Shown: positions 15,346 through 24,217, counted from the stretch's first letter. The stretch: DNA of 32,074 nt from VBAT01 sp036520835 (GCA_036520835.1 DATDIX010000190.1:1-32074), one strand, 5' to 3'. The notes: generated from the sequence alone by a model not told the origin. Program-made: numbers and translations.

Positions 15346-16659
15346 CTACACTTCCATATTTAAGAACTCTATCTCTGTCGTGAACGTCTGGTTAAAATTC
15401 ACCAGGTTATCAAAGCGGAGGTTCTGTGTTTTAAAATCCGCATTGGGATACTTGCTTTTCCATTTGTCCTGTATCGTCCTGATCCTGCTGATAATGGCAT
15501 CCTGGTTAATGGTGCTCTTTGTGGTGTCCACATATATTTCTTTATACCCGAGCGCCTTGAAATAATCTGCGTAATTGACCTGCATGAATAAATGGAAAAG
15601 ATCGGTAATGATCCTTGGCAGGCTGTAAGAATACTGGCAATAGGAAATCCCGTATTCAGATACCTGGGTGGCGATATAGTGATAATTATTGTCGCGGTAC
15701 CATATCATGCTCTGGGTGGCGGCATGAATAGAATCTGCGACGGCCTTATAGTTTTGCGGTCCTACTGTCGCAAATGTATATTTCGATCTGAACAAAAAGG
15801 AGAATATCTCTTCCTTGCTTTTAGCCTGTATTTTTTTAAGCTCTTCGGCGATATCCCGGTTCTTTTCTGCCGCCGGTCTTTCGTCTTTTTTAAAATAAAT
15901 ACCGGCGATCCTTTCAAACTCATGCAACAACTTTCCTTCGGGGCACAATAAGTAGTCAATCCGGTAAATAAGTGACAACAACATGTAAGCAATACCGCCT
16001 GAAAATTTATCTGCATCCAGGGGAGCAATGGTATCAAGTGTCTGCTTCAGCCATTTCTGCAGGTATTCATACTTCACTTCTTTTTCGTGCAGCGGGATCT
16101 CAGCGACATGCTCGGTATCTGTTTTTTCAAGTATAGTAAAATCCTGTACCAGCAGATCGTCCTGTTTGTCTGCTTTTGTAGACAACTCTTTTAATCCGTA
16201 GTATAATTTTCCCGGGGCAGCCGCTTCCAGGTCACTGTCAAACCTCATGCAAAGCCGGGTATTGTCCAATGCAAAACGGCTATAGTATAAACCGAGGTTC
16301 ATTTCGAGCAACCGGCGCATTACAGGAACACTGGGTTGCGGCATTTTGGCCAGGGTAACTTCTGCGAAAAATTGTTCCTGGTCAAACCGGCCCCTTACGA
16401 TCTTCGATCCCTGGTAAAACTCGAACCGGCCTTCAGCGCCATTTCGCTCATATACCACATTACTAATTGAATCGTCACGCAGGTATTCAAAAAAAGCATC
16501 CAGGCTTTCCGGGTACTTTTTTTCTTTGAATAAATTATCCGCCTCTGTCCACCGGTTCACTTTGACCACCGGTTTATTATTGTCAGAATAGCGGCCAAAA
16601 AAAATATCCGGCCCCGGTTCTTCCTTTTTCTTTCCCCATCCAAAGATTTTATTCAGCAT
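15346..16659 (-). CDS. YbjN/secretion-chaperone-like protein of unknown function
   Basis: The protein has 437 residues from the ATG at 16659. A longer reading from 16758 would add a hydrophobic stretch but runs through repeat-like intergenic DNA and has less support. Residues about 85-175 (EQFFAEVTLAKMPQPSVPVMRRLLEMN and onward, then LCMRFDSDLEAAAPGKLYYGLKELSTKAD) have the helix-strand-strand-helix pattern of YbjN and type III secretion chaperones. The second half (SFLFRSKYTFATVGPQNYKAVADSI and onward) is alpha/beta and not recognised. No signal peptide is seen. It probably forms an operon with the protease gene downstream, which carries a similar domain at its C-terminus. The function is unknown; a client-binding role is inference. 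Confidence 0.7.
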   Translation of the reverse strand: MLNKIFGWGKKKEEPGPDIFFGRYSDNNKPVVKVNRWTEADNLFKEKKYPESLDAFFEYLRDDSISNVVYERNGAEGRFEFYQGSKIVRGRFDQEQFFAEVTLAKMPQPSVPVMRRLLEMNLGLYYSRFALDNTRLCMRFDSDLEAAAPGKLYYGLKELSTKADKQDDLLVQDFTILEKTDTEHVAEIPLHEKEVKYEYLQKWLKQTLDTIAPLDADKFSGGIAYMLLSLIYRIDYLLCPEGKLLHEFERIAGIYFKKDERPAAEKNRDIAEELKKIQAKSKEEIFSFLFRSKYTFATVGPQNYKAVADSIHAATQSMIWYRDNNYHYIATQVSEYGISYCQYSYSLPRIITDLFHLFMQVNYADYFKALGYKEIYVDTTKSTINQDAIISRIRTIQDKWKSKYPNADFKTQNLRFDNLVNFNQTFTTEIEFLNMEV

Positions 16660-16728
16660 GTTTTCCGTTTGTGAAATGGCAAGATACAAAAGAAGAGATA
16701 AGATAAGAGACAGAAGAAATACGGTCAG

Positions 16729-16830
16729 GAAGCAGGAAATATCATCAGTAAGTTGCACCGGGTAACCGTCCTTCGCTTGCTTCCTGCTTCACCTTGTTCG
16801 CAGTCGCAATGACGTAGCTCAGGATGACGA
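16729..16830. repeat. REP-like repeat remnant between divergent genes
   Basis: GAAGCAGGAA (16729-16738) and TTCCTGCTTC (16781-16790) form a perfect 10-bp inverted repeat. Just beyond it is TCGCAATGACG, a word typical of dispersed palindromic intergenic repeats in many bacteria. The 261-bp gap (16660-16920) holds no gene; its right end carries the dnaN promoter. Confidence 0.4.
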
Positions 16831-16872
16831 CCGGCGACCACCAACAAGTAATCCACGACTTGTTATAAAGTA

Positions 16873-16902
16873 TTGGCTGTAATTCAAAAATCAGTAGTTT
16901 CG
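16873..16902 (+). promoter_or_regulatory. dnaN promoter
   Basis: TTG (16873-16875), 19 nt, then TAGTTTCG (16895-16902). This matches the Bacteroidota pattern TTG-N19-TAnnTTTG with one change in the -7 box. The leader to the ATG at 16921 would be about 12 nt. Confidence 0.65.
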
Positions 16903-16920
16903 CCTCATTCAATTATTACC

Positions 16921-18036
16921 ATGAAGTTTATTGTATCCTCTTCGTCTTTACTGAAACAATTGCAGCATATTGCCGGCGTGATCAATGCCAATACGGTTCT
17001 GCCCATCCTGGAAGATTTTTTGTTTGAAGTAGAAAAAAATAAGCTCACTGTTGTGGCCACCGACCTGGAAACCGTGATGCGGGTACAGCTGGATATTGAA
17101 GCCAAAGACAGCGGCAAGGTTTGCATCCCAGCGAAGATCCTGATTGACTCCCTGAAAAATATCGCCGATCAGCCGCTTACTTTCAATATTGACAAGAATT
17201 TCGGCGTGGAGATCACCAGCGATAACGGTAAGTATAAAGTAATGGGCGAAAATCCTGATAATTTTCCGAAAGAGCCCGCAGCGGATGATACCAGTTCTTT
17301 TAAAATGACCGCTTCGGCACTGATCACAGCTATCAATAAAACTTTATTTGCAACAAGCAATGATGATCTCCGTCCTGCTATGACCGGCGTGTTCTTTGAA
17401 CTGGACAAAAAAGGCCTGCAATTCGTAGCCACCGACGCTCATCGCCTGGTGAGGTATAAAAGAAAAGATGTCAGCGCCCCGAAAGGAGATAATTTCATTG
17501 TTCCCCGCAAGCCGTTGAATTTATTAAAAGCCGCGATACCATCTAACGAAGATGAGATCACCTTAAGCTATAACGGCAATCACCTGTTTGTAAAACATGG
17601 CACCACCCAAATGAGTTGCCGGCTGATAGATGCCCGTTTCCCGGATTATAAAGTGGTGATCCCTTCTGACAACCCTTATCGTCTTACAGTTAATAAAAAC
17701 GATTTTCAAAGCGCCTTGCGCCGGGTAAGTGTATTCAGCAACAAAAGCACCAACCAGGTGGCATTAAGTATCAGTGGCAGCGAGTTACAATTAGCTGCGC
17801 AGGATATTGATTTTAGTTTTGAAGGAAACGAAAGAATGAAATGCCAGTATAACGGAGAAGACCTCGTGATCGCATTCAATGCAAGGTTTCTTATCGAAAT
17901 GCTGAATGCAGCAGACAGTGATGAAGTGAATCTTGAATTGTCTACGCCGACCAAAGCTGGTTTGATCAAACCGTCTGAGCAGGAAGACAATGAAGAGTTG
18001 CTGATGCTGGTGATGCCGCTGATGCTGAATCAATAA
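16921..18036 (+). CDS. dnaN: DNA polymerase III beta subunit (sliding clamp)
   Basis: This 371-residue protein has the three repeated clamp domains. The N-terminus MKFIVSSSSLLKQLQHIAGVI, the segment NTVLPILEDFLFEV, and later FATDAHRL-type (FVATDAHRLVRYKR) and DARFPDYKVVIP are hallmark DnaN segments. The C-terminus ends LMLVMPLMLNQ, in place of the E. coli YVVMPMRL end. DnaN is the ring that holds polymerase III on DNA and docks other replication and repair proteins. The ATG at 16921 is chosen over a TTG at 16873 that lies in the promoter. dnaA is not next to it here. An intrinsic terminator follows. Confidence 0.97.
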   Translation: MKFIVSSSSLLKQLQHIAGVINANTVLPILEDFLFEVEKNKLTVVATDLETVMRVQLDIEAKDSGKVCIPAKILIDSLKNIADQPLTFNIDKNFGVEITSDNGKYKVMGENPDNFPKEPAADDTSSFKMTASALITAINKTLFATSNDDLRPAMTGVFFELDKKGLQFVATDAHRLVRYKRKDVSAPKGDNFIVPRKPLNLLKAAIPSNEDEITLSYNGNHLFVKHGTTQMSCRLIDARFPDYKVVIPSDNPYRLTVNKNDFQSALRRVSVFSNKSTNQVALSISGSELQLAAQDIDFSFEGNERMKCQYNGEDLVIAFNARFLIEMLNAADSDEVNLELSTPTKAGLIKPSEQEDNEELLMLVMPLMLNQ

Positions 18037-18083
18037 ATCCCGCGGCTCCGCCGGCAGCGGAGAGCATACAACGTTATTTTATT

Positions 18084-18114
18084 AAATCTCTCTTTCCATG
18101 AGAGATTTTTATTT
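18084..18114 (+). terminator. dnaN terminator
   Basis: AAATCTCTC (18084-18092) pairs with GAGAGATTT (18100-18108) over a 7-nt loop, followed by a T-rich run. The run merges with a TATTTTG -7-like box that ends 4 nt before the next gene. Confidence 0.85.
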
Positions 18115-18120
18115 TGCAGT

Positions 18121-18336
18121 ATGAAGTTCATAATACTCCGTTCATACGATAATTATATTCCTGCACATATTGCCATGGGCCGGTTGAAAGAAGAGTTCAT
18201 CAATTGCTACCTGCAGGATGAATACACGGTGACCATTGATCCGCTGCTGACAAATGCGATCGGCGGCATCAAACTGATGGTAGCAGAAGCACAGGCTGAA
18301 AGGGCTTTGGAAATTTTGAATTCAGTACAAGAATAG
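18121..18336 (+). CDS. DUF2007 small protein
   Basis: This 71-residue protein has the DUF2007 pattern (putative signal-transducing small domain): opening strand KFIILRSYDNYIPAHIAMGRLKEEFINCYLQDEY, then GGIKLMVAEAQAERALEIL. The fold is ferredoxin-like; no reaction is known for the family. It is complete, cytosolic, and lies 84 bp behind dnaN with a terminator between. A -7-like TATTTTG ends 4 nt before the ATG. Confidence 0.82.
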   Translation: MKFIILRSYDNYIPAHIAMGRLKEEFINCYLQDEYTVTIDPLLTNAIGGIKLMVAEAQAERALEILNSVQE

Positions 18337-18385
18337 CCTTTCTTTCTCCTTAATTCCTTCGTAATTTTTCGGATATTTGTTTGCT

Positions 18386-19210
18386 ATGTGGGACCGTATC
18401 ATTGAATATTTTTCTACACTGGAACACAGGCCGTTGGAAAGATTGGCCCTTCTTGTCGGCGGTTTATTGTTATTCTGGCTGATCGAAGGCGCTATCCCGC
18501 TGCTGCCGATGCGTTATAAAAAAACAAAACTCCGCCACGCAGGAGTCAACTTCCTTTTTACCATCCTTCACCTGGTTCTTCATACGGGTATTGCCGTGCT
18601 GATCGTTTTGCTTTCTGAATGGTGTGTTCACAATCAGTTCGGGATCATTTATTGGACCGGCGCCGGTATTTTGATGACCATTATCATTTCGGTGCTGGCA
18701 CTTGACTTCAGCAGTTGGCTGGTGCATTTGGTGATGCATAAGGTTCGTTTCCTCTGGCGTTTCCATCTTATTCATCACAGCGATAATAATGTGGATGTAA
18801 CCACCGGGCTTCGCCATCATCCTGGTGACAGCCTTCTCCGTGGAATTTTTTTCATACTGCTGATCTTTGTTTCCGGGGCACCAATGTATGGCGTGATGAT
18901 CTACCAGACCCTTGTGGTAATTGCCACCGCCTTTACACACGCCAACATCAGCCTTCCGCCAAAATTAGATAAAGCGCTTAGCTACGTATTGATCTCTCCT
19001 AATATGCACAAAGTGCATCATCACTGGAAGCAACCATATACCGATAGTAATTATGGGGCCGTATTCTCCATCTGGGACCGCCTGCTGGGCACATTTATGA
19101 AGCTGGATCCAAAAGAGATCCGTTATGGGCTTGACCGCCATTACCCCAATGAAAAAGATGAAGATTTCATGGCGCTGATGAAAAAACCGTTTCAGAAATT
19201 AGAAAATTAG
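18386..19210 (+). CDS. Sterol desaturase/fatty-acid hydroxylase family membrane enzyme
   Basis: This 274-residue protein has four to five membrane segments and the di-iron His clusters of the family: HLVMH, then HLIHHS, then GLRHHP, then NMHKVHHHW. The closing NYGAVFSIWDRLLGTF is also typical. These integral enzymes use O2 and a di-iron centre to hydroxylate or desaturate lipid chains. The substrate here is unknown; a lipid A or sphingolipid/ornithine-lipid acyl chain is possible given the LPS genes next door, but that is inference. I choose the ATG at 18386; a TTG at 18377 adds three residues and overlaps a TTTG-type promoter box. Confidence 0.88.
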   Translation: MWDRIIEYFSTLEHRPLERLALLVGGLLLFWLIEGAIPLLPMRYKKTKLRHAGVNFLFTILHLVLHTGIAVLIVLLSEWCVHNQFGIIYWTGAGILMTIIISVLALDFSSWLVHLVMHKVRFLWRFHLIHHSDNNVDVTTGLRHHPGDSLLRGIFFILLIFVSGAPMYGVMIYQTLVVIATAFTHANISLPPKLDKALSYVLISPNMHKVHHHWKQPYTDSNYGAVFSIWDRLLGTFMKLDPKEIRYGLDRHYPNEKDEDFMALMKKPFQKLEN

Positions 19211-19239
19211 CTTCCTCCTTTTATTATGTTCCGGAAGTG

Positions 19240-19247
19240 TAGTTTTG
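19240..19247 (+). promoter_or_regulatory. -7 box of kdsB, 4 nt before ATG
   Basis: TAGTTTTG is a full match to TAnnTTTG and ends 4 nt before the kdsB ATG. No clear TTG is found 19 nt upstream. Confidence 0.5.
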
Positions 19248-19251
19248 CGAT

Positions 19252-19968
19252 ATGATAAAGATCGCTATGATCCCGGCACGTTATGCCGCCACAAGGTTCC
19301 CCGCCAAACTCATGCAGTTCCTCGGTGATAAAACAGTCATCCGTCAAACTTATGATGCTACTGTCGCCACTGGTTTATTTGATGAAGTGATTGTTGTCAC
19401 TGACAGCGATATTATTTATAAGGAGATCACTTCGCATGGCGGCAAAGCCGTAATGAGTAAGAAAGAACATGAAAGCGGCAGCGACAGGATAGCAGAAGCG
19501 GCAGAGGGGATGAATGTCGATATCATTGTAAACGTACAGGGTGATACCCCATTTGTAAAAAAAGAACCGCTGGAAAAATTATTAAAGCAATTCGACGACC
19601 CTTCTGTGCAGGTGGCTTCGATGATGCAGGTACTGACAAAACAATCAGAAATTGATGATCCCAATTTTGTGAAAGTAGCGGTTGATAAAAACATGAATTC
19701 TCTTTTTTTCAGCCGCTCTGTTATTCCTTATCCAAGGGATAAGAATACTCCCGTTACTTACTATGAGCATATTGGCGTATATGCGTTCCGTAAAAAAGCC
19801 TTGCTTGATTTTACCCAATGGCCAATGACGCCATTGGAAGCTATCGAAAAAGTTGAATGTCTCCGTTATCTCGAAAATGGTATCCCACTCCGTATGATAG
19901 TCGTTGATTATATGGGCATTGAGATAGATACGCCGGAAGACCTCCAAAAGGCAGCCCGTCTTTTATGA
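19252..19968 (+). CDS. kdsB: CMP-Kdo / CMP-8-amino-Kdo synthetase
   Basis: This 238-residue cytidylyltransferase opens IAMIPARYAATRFPAKLMQFLGDKTVI, the CTP-binding start of KdsB. ESGSDRIAEAAE and IVNVQGDTPFV follow, where the classical Kdo enzyme has QGDEP. The end IGIYAF-like (HIGVYAFRKKALLDF) and GIEIDTPEDL complete the family pattern. KdsB joins CMP to the sugar acid before transfer to lipid A. Because kdnB and kdnA follow directly, the substrate here is probably 8-amino-Kdo, as for the KdsB linked to these genes in Shewanella. The QGDTPF variant may reflect this; that link is inference. Confidence 0.9.
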   Translation: MIKIAMIPARYAATRFPAKLMQFLGDKTVIRQTYDATVATGLFDEVIVVTDSDIIYKEITSHGGKAVMSKKEHESGSDRIAEAAEGMNVDIIVNVQGDTPFVKKEPLEKLLKQFDDPSVQVASMMQVLTKQSEIDDPNFVKVAVDKNMNSLFFSRSVIPYPRDKNTPVTYYEHIGVYAFRKKALLDFTQWPMTPLEAIEKVECLRYLENGIPLRMIVVDYMGIEIDTPEDLQKAARLL

Positions 19969-19992
19969 TAATGCCGGATTTTTGATTGTTAG

Positions 19993-20000
19993 TATCTTCG
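19993..20000 (+). promoter_or_regulatory. Possible -7 box of kdnB
   Basis: TATCTTCG fits TAnnTTTG with one change, 17 nt before the kdnB ATG. It may add an internal promoter within the kdsB-kdnB-kdnA group. Confidence 0.35.
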
Positions 20001-20017
20001 CCGCTCAATTGTAATGC

Positions 20018-21091
20018 ATGAAGTTCAGGAACTTTAAGATGGTTGATTACGTGGTCTATGGCCGGGGTAGTTTCAATCAGTTGGATGAGATCATTGGGCC
20101 CCATCGCAAGGAAGGAAAGCCGATGGTGTTTCTCGTTGATCATTTTTTTGAGAATAAGCCTTTGATCAGCCGTATCCCGTTAAGAGGTAACGATAAGATC
20201 CTCTTTGCCGATGTCACCTATGAACCAAAGACCACTTATGTTGATACCTTGGCCGGGCAATTAAAAAATGAGTTTGGCGCTGTCAGCGGTGTTATTGGTA
20301 TTGGAGGCGGAAGCGCTATGGACCTGGCCAAAGCTGTTTCATTGATGATGAACAACCCGGGATCATCAGCAGATTACCAGGGCTGGGACCTGGTGAAAAA
20401 GCCCGGTGTATATAAAGTAGGTATTCCAACGCTAAGCGGCACCGGCGCTGAGGTTTCCAGGACAACTGTATTAACGGGTCCGACAAAGAAACTGGGAATG
20501 AATTCTGATTTCACTCCTTTTAACCAGATCGTTCTTGATCCTGAACTGACGGCCAATGCTCCCGTCAATCAGCGTTTCTATACAGGCATGGATTGTTATA
20601 TTCATTGCATAGAAAGCCTGGAAGGAACTTATTTAAATGAATTCAGTAAATCCTACGGCGAAAAAGCATTGGAGCTTTGCCGTAAAGTGTTTTTACAAAA
20701 AGATAAATGGGACAACGAAAGCGATGACCAGCTGATGATGGCTTCTTATGCCGGCGGTATGAGTATTGCCTACAGCCAGGTAGGAGTGGCGCATGCCGTC
20801 AGTTACGGGTTAAGTTATTTGCTGGGCACCAAACATGGTATCGGCAATTGTATAGTGATGAATCACCTGGAAGAATATTATCCTGCCGGGGTAAAAGAGT
20901 TTAAATACATGGTAGAAAAAAATAAAATAGAAATCCCGAAGGGCGTTTGCAAAGGATTGACTGACGAACAATTTGATACCATGATCGGTGTTTCCATGGG
21001 TATGAAACCGCTTTGGGAAAATGCATTGGGAAAAGACTGGGAAAAGATCATGACAAGAGAAAAGCTGAGAGCTTTGTTTGAAAAACTATAG
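20018..21091 (+). CDS. kdnB: Kdo 8-oxidase/dehydrogenase, iron-alcohol-dehydrogenase family
   Basis: This 357-residue protein belongs to the Fe-type alcohol dehydrogenase family: GVIGIGGGSAMDLAKAVSLM is the nucleotide-binding glycine loop. GIPTLSGTGAEVSRTTVL and the metal-site segments FYTGMDCYIHCIESLEG and VAHAVSYGLSYLLGTKHGIGN follow. The wording of YQGWDL, KLGMNSD and NEFSKSYGEKALELCR is as I recall it in Shewanella KdnB, which oxidises C8 of Kdo to an aldehyde. The aldehyde is then aminated by KdnA. It is cytosolic. It starts 49 bp after kdsB and ends 57 bp before kdnA, which supports one pathway. Confidence 0.88.
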   Translation: MKFRNFKMVDYVVYGRGSFNQLDEIIGPHRKEGKPMVFLVDHFFENKPLISRIPLRGNDKILFADVTYEPKTTYVDTLAGQLKNEFGAVSGVIGIGGGSAMDLAKAVSLMMNNPGSSADYQGWDLVKKPGVYKVGIPTLSGTGAEVSRTTVLTGPTKKLGMNSDFTPFNQIVLDPELTANAPVNQRFYTGMDCYIHCIESLEGTYLNEFSKSYGEKALELCRKVFLQKDKWDNESDDQLMMASYAGGMSIAYSQVGVAHAVSYGLSYLLGTKHGIGNCIVMNHLEEYYPAGVKEFKYMVEKNKIEIPKGVCKGLTDEQFDTMIGVSMGMKPLWENALGKDWEKIMTREKLRALFEKL

Positions 21092-21148
21092 TCACATAAT
21101 TGGGATAACCTCCCAACTAATAACTCTTAACTCTAAACTCAATTAACT

Positions 21149-22366
21149 ATGCCAGGTTTTGAATTCTGGGGAGCAGAAGAAAGAAAAGAAGTGAATGATG
21201 TATTGGAAACAGGTATCCTGATGCGCTATGGCTTTGACGGCCCCAGGAAAGGTATCTGGAAATCCAAAGAACTGGAAGCGGCCATTTGTAAAACATTTGG
21301 CAGCAAATATGCGCAGCTTACCTCCAGCGGTACCTCTGCACTAACTACAGCAATGGCTGCATTGGGTATTGGCGCTGGTGATGAAGTGATCATGCCCGCC
21401 TTCACTTTTGTAGCCAGCTTTGAAGCAGTGTTGAGTGTCGGGGCTGTTCCCGTGCTGGTGGACGTGGACGAAACGCTGACACTGGTTCCTGCTGCAGTTA
21501 AAAATGCTATCACAGCAAAAACAAAATGCGTGATGCCCGTACACATGTGCGGCAGCATGGCGGACCTTGATGCCTTACTGACAATTTGCAAAGAACATCG
21601 TCTCATACTATTGGAAGATGCCTGTCAAAGTATTGGTGCAACCTATAAAGGAAGGTCGCTGGGAACGATAGGAGATGCCGGAACCTTTTCTTTTGACTTT
21701 GTAAAAACAATTACCTGCGCCGAAGGCGGTGTGGTGATGACCAATAACGAAGAAGTATATATAAAATGTGATGGTTATACTGATCATGGTCACGATCATA
21801 AAGGCGCTGACCGTGGCGCCGACCTTCATCCTTTTATCGGTTATAATTACCGCATCTCTGAATTACACGCTGCGGTTGGTTTGGCACAAATAAGAAAGCT
21901 GGATACGTTTTTAGAGATCCAGAAACGAAACCATACACAACTCAAAAGTGTTTTATCACAAATACCAGAAGTTGCTTTTCGCAAAATTCCTGATCCGGCC
22001 GGTGATAGCTGTACTTTCCTGTGTTGGTTCTTACCCACAGAAGAAATAACAAAAGCTGTCGTCAGTGAATTAAAAGCGCAGGGAATTTTACCCGGAAATT
22101 TTTACTGGTTCGATAATAACTGGCATTATATCCGCAAATGGGATCACTTGAAGAATGCTACATTCCTCCACCCGATCAGTGAGGTGCAAAGAGCCGCTTT
22201 AACTAAATTACAGTCACAGGACTTTTCTGCCAGCGATGCGGTGATGAGCCGTTGCATCTGCACAGCTATTGGTTTGTTGTGGACAGAGGAACAGATCAAA
22301 GAAAAGGGGGAGAAGATCGTTGCGATTATTAAACAGGTCTTACAGGAGAAGGCAACTGTAGTGTAA
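21149..22366 (+). CDS. kdnA: 8-amino-Kdo transaminase, PLP-dependent DegT family
   Basis: This 405-residue DegT/DnrJ/EryC1/StrS-type aminotransferase contains AQLTSSGTSALTTAMAAL (PLP phosphate site), DEVIMPAFTFVASFEAVL, and LLEDACQSIGATYKGRSLGTIGD. The lysine in FSFDFVKTITCAEGG is the likely Schiff-base residue. DGYTDHGHDHKGADRG is a His/Asp-rich stretch I associate with KdnA. KdnA transfers an amino group from glutamate to the C8 aldehyde made by KdnB, giving 8-amino-3,8-dideoxy-Kdo. The order kdsB-kdnB-kdnA covers oxidation, amination and CMP activation. The next gene, a channel, begins 40 bp later and is probably unrelated in role. Confidence 0.88.
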   Translation: MPGFEFWGAEERKEVNDVLETGILMRYGFDGPRKGIWKSKELEAAICKTFGSKYAQLTSSGTSALTTAMAALGIGAGDEVIMPAFTFVASFEAVLSVGAVPVLVDVDETLTLVPAAVKNAITAKTKCVMPVHMCGSMADLDALLTICKEHRLILLEDACQSIGATYKGRSLGTIGDAGTFSFDFVKTITCAEGGVVMTNNEEVYIKCDGYTDHGHDHKGADRGADLHPFIGYNYRISELHAAVGLAQIRKLDTFLEIQKRNHTQLKSVLSQIPEVAFRKIPDPAGDSCTFLCWFLPTEEITKAVVSELKAQGILPGNFYWFDNNWHYIRKWDHLKNATFLHPISEVQRAALTKLQSQDFSASDAVMSRCICTAIGLLWTEEQIKEKGEKIVAIIKQVLQEKATVV

Positions 22367-22406
22367 GTTTTGGGGCTGGTTGAAATTAGTAACGAAACCA
22401 AAATGA

Positions 22407-24194
22407 ATGAACCGCATCAAGCGATTGTACCAGTTGGTCATTTTGTACTTGCGCACCAGGATTAGCCGGGTGCAGTATATTATGGTGATCGCCACACTTA
22501 CGGGCCTGTTCTCGGGGCTGGCGGCTGTACTCTTAAAAACTTTTGTTCACTACCTGCAGCAATGGATCAAAGACATCCATGTCAGCCGCTTTGCTTATTT
22601 ACTTTTTCCCGCCATTGGTTTGCTAGTCACCGTTTTCATCGTCCGGTATTTTTTAGGCAGACAGATCGAAAAGGGGATTGCAATGGTATTAAAGGCCATC
22701 GCCAGGCGTTCTTCATTTATCCCTCTTAGCCATACTTATCAGCATGTCATCACCAGTTCCCTTACGGTCGGTCTTGGCGGCTCTGCCGGTCTGGAAGCGC
22801 CGATCGTGGCAACAGGTTCGGCAATCGGTTCCAATACCGCCCGGATCAGCGATCTTAACTACCAGGAAAGAACATTGCTGATCGCCTGTGGCGCTGCAGC
22901 GGGTATTTCGGCTGTTTTCAATGCGCCGATAGCGGGGGTTATCTTCGCCATCGAAGTATTGCTGGCAGAAACCGTTGTCAGTTATTTTATCCCGCTGATC
23001 ATTTCTTCGGTTGTCGGGGCTCTTTGTTCTAAAATAATCCTCGCCGAATCTTCTTTATTCAACTTTATTTTACAACAGCGCTTTAATTACCGGAATGTTC
23101 CGGCTTATATCTTTTTGGGTATCGGGGCGGGGTTTATTTCCCTGTATTATGCAAGAATGTTTAAGGGAACAGAAGCAAGACTTCACCGGTGGAAAATAAA
23201 CCCATATGGTAAAGCGCTTATTGGCGGCTTGTTGCTGATGGGTATCTATTTCATTTTTCCCCCGCTTTTTGGAGAAGGATATGACAGCGTAACCCTGGTT
23301 GCCAACAGCACACAGGAAAAGATCAATGATAATACCACACTTTTCTCTTTGTTGGATGAAAACATCTCTCTTATCATCTTTGCGGGGCTGATCGTTTTGT
23401 TAAAACCTGTCGCCGCAGCTATAACGATTGGAAGCGGTGGTAACGGCGGCAACTTTGCCCCTTCATTATTTTCCGGGGCCTACCTTGGTTTTTTCTTTTC
23501 CCGGTCGCTGAACAGTACGGGCTGGATAAAAATCCCGGAAGGGAATTTCAGTTTGGTGGGCATGGCCGGTGTGCTGAGCGGTGTGATGTATTGCCCGCTG
23601 ACGGCTATATTTTTAATAGCCGAAATTACAAATGGCTACGAGTTGTTCATCCCGCTGATGCTTGTTTCTTCTATTTCCTTCTTTATTGTAAAAAGCTATG
23701 AGCCCTATTCCATGGAAACAAAGAAACTGGCATTGGAGGGACAGATATTTACTCATAAAAAAGAAAAGAATATTCTTACTTCTATGAGCCTCCACGAATT
23801 GCTCCAGGATAAATATGACAGCATTGGAATAGAAAAAAAGCTGAAAGATCTCGTTGAAATAATCAAAAGCAGCGAAAAAAATATATTCGCCGTCCACGAC
23901 GCAAAGGGCCGTTTTGCCGGCATCATTGAATTAAATGATATCAAACAGCAGTTATTCCGGCCGGAATTGTTTGATAAAACTTCATTGCGGTCATTGGTAA
24001 AAAAACCGGCTGCCCTTTTACAGGAAGACCAGGACATGCATACCGTGATGGAAAAATTCGATATCACGCAAAGCTGGTATCTCCCCGTACTGGACGGGGA
24101 AAAAAAATTCATCGGTTTTATCTCCAAAACAAAACTTTTTAACAAGTACAGGGAGATATTGTCCTCGCAGGTTGACCTGTATGAAGAATCCTGA
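22407..24194 (+). CDS. ClC-type chloride channel/transporter with CBS pair
   Basis: This is a 595-residue protein. Residues 20-430 form the ClC membrane core with its pore motifs in order: GLGGSAGLEAP, keeping the gating glutamate but with Ala for Gly in the usual GxEGP; FNAPIAGVIFAIEVLL; and GSGGNGGNFAPSLFSGAY. The C-terminal part, about 450-585, is a pair of CBS domains (MSLHELLQDKYDSIGIEKKL and onward; then MHTVMEKFDITQSWYLPVLD) that may sense nucleotides. ClC proteins are homodimers moving Cl- by channel or H+ exchange; which one cannot be read here. The inner proton glutamate of E. coli ClC seems not to be conserved at the exact place. Two ATGs (22403 and 22407) overlap; the 22407 frame is the gene. 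Confidence 0.92.
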   Translation: MNRIKRLYQLVILYLRTRISRVQYIMVIATLTGLFSGLAAVLLKTFVHYLQQWIKDIHVSRFAYLLFPAIGLLVTVFIVRYFLGRQIEKGIAMVLKAIARRSSFIPLSHTYQHVITSSLTVGLGGSAGLEAPIVATGSAIGSNTARISDLNYQERTLLIACGAAAGISAVFNAPIAGVIFAIEVLLAETVVSYFIPLIISSVVGALCSKIILAESSLFNFILQQRFNYRNVPAYIFLGIGAGFISLYYARMFKGTEARLHRWKINPYGKALIGGLLLMGIYFIFPPLFGEGYDSVTLVANSTQEKINDNTTLFSLLDENISLIIFAGLIVLLKPVAAAITIGSGGNGGNFAPSLFSGAYLGFFFSRSLNSTGWIKIPEGNFSLVGMAGVLSGVMYCPLTAIFLIAEITNGYELFIPLMLVSSISFFIVKSYEPYSMETKKLALEGQIFTHKKEKNILTSMSLHELLQDKYDSIGIEKKLKDLVEIIKSSEKNIFAVHDAKGRFAGIIELNDIKQQLFRPELFDKTSLRSLVKKPAALLQEDQDMHTVMEKFDITQSWYLPVLDGEKKFIGFISKTKLFNKYREILSSQVDLYEES

Positions 24195-24217
24195 TCTCCT
24201 TTTTCCTGTTCTTTTAC

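Noticed and set aside
16660..16758. N-terminal extension with a membrane segment on the chaperone-like protein
   Set aside because: The extension lies in intergenic DNA that includes the left arm of an inverted repeat (16729-16738); the body of the protein is soluble in type and the ATG at 16659 gives a sensible start.
16873..16920. TTG-initiated extension of dnaN
   Set aside because: The TTG is the -33 element of a good promoter, and the DnaN family begins at MKF (16921).
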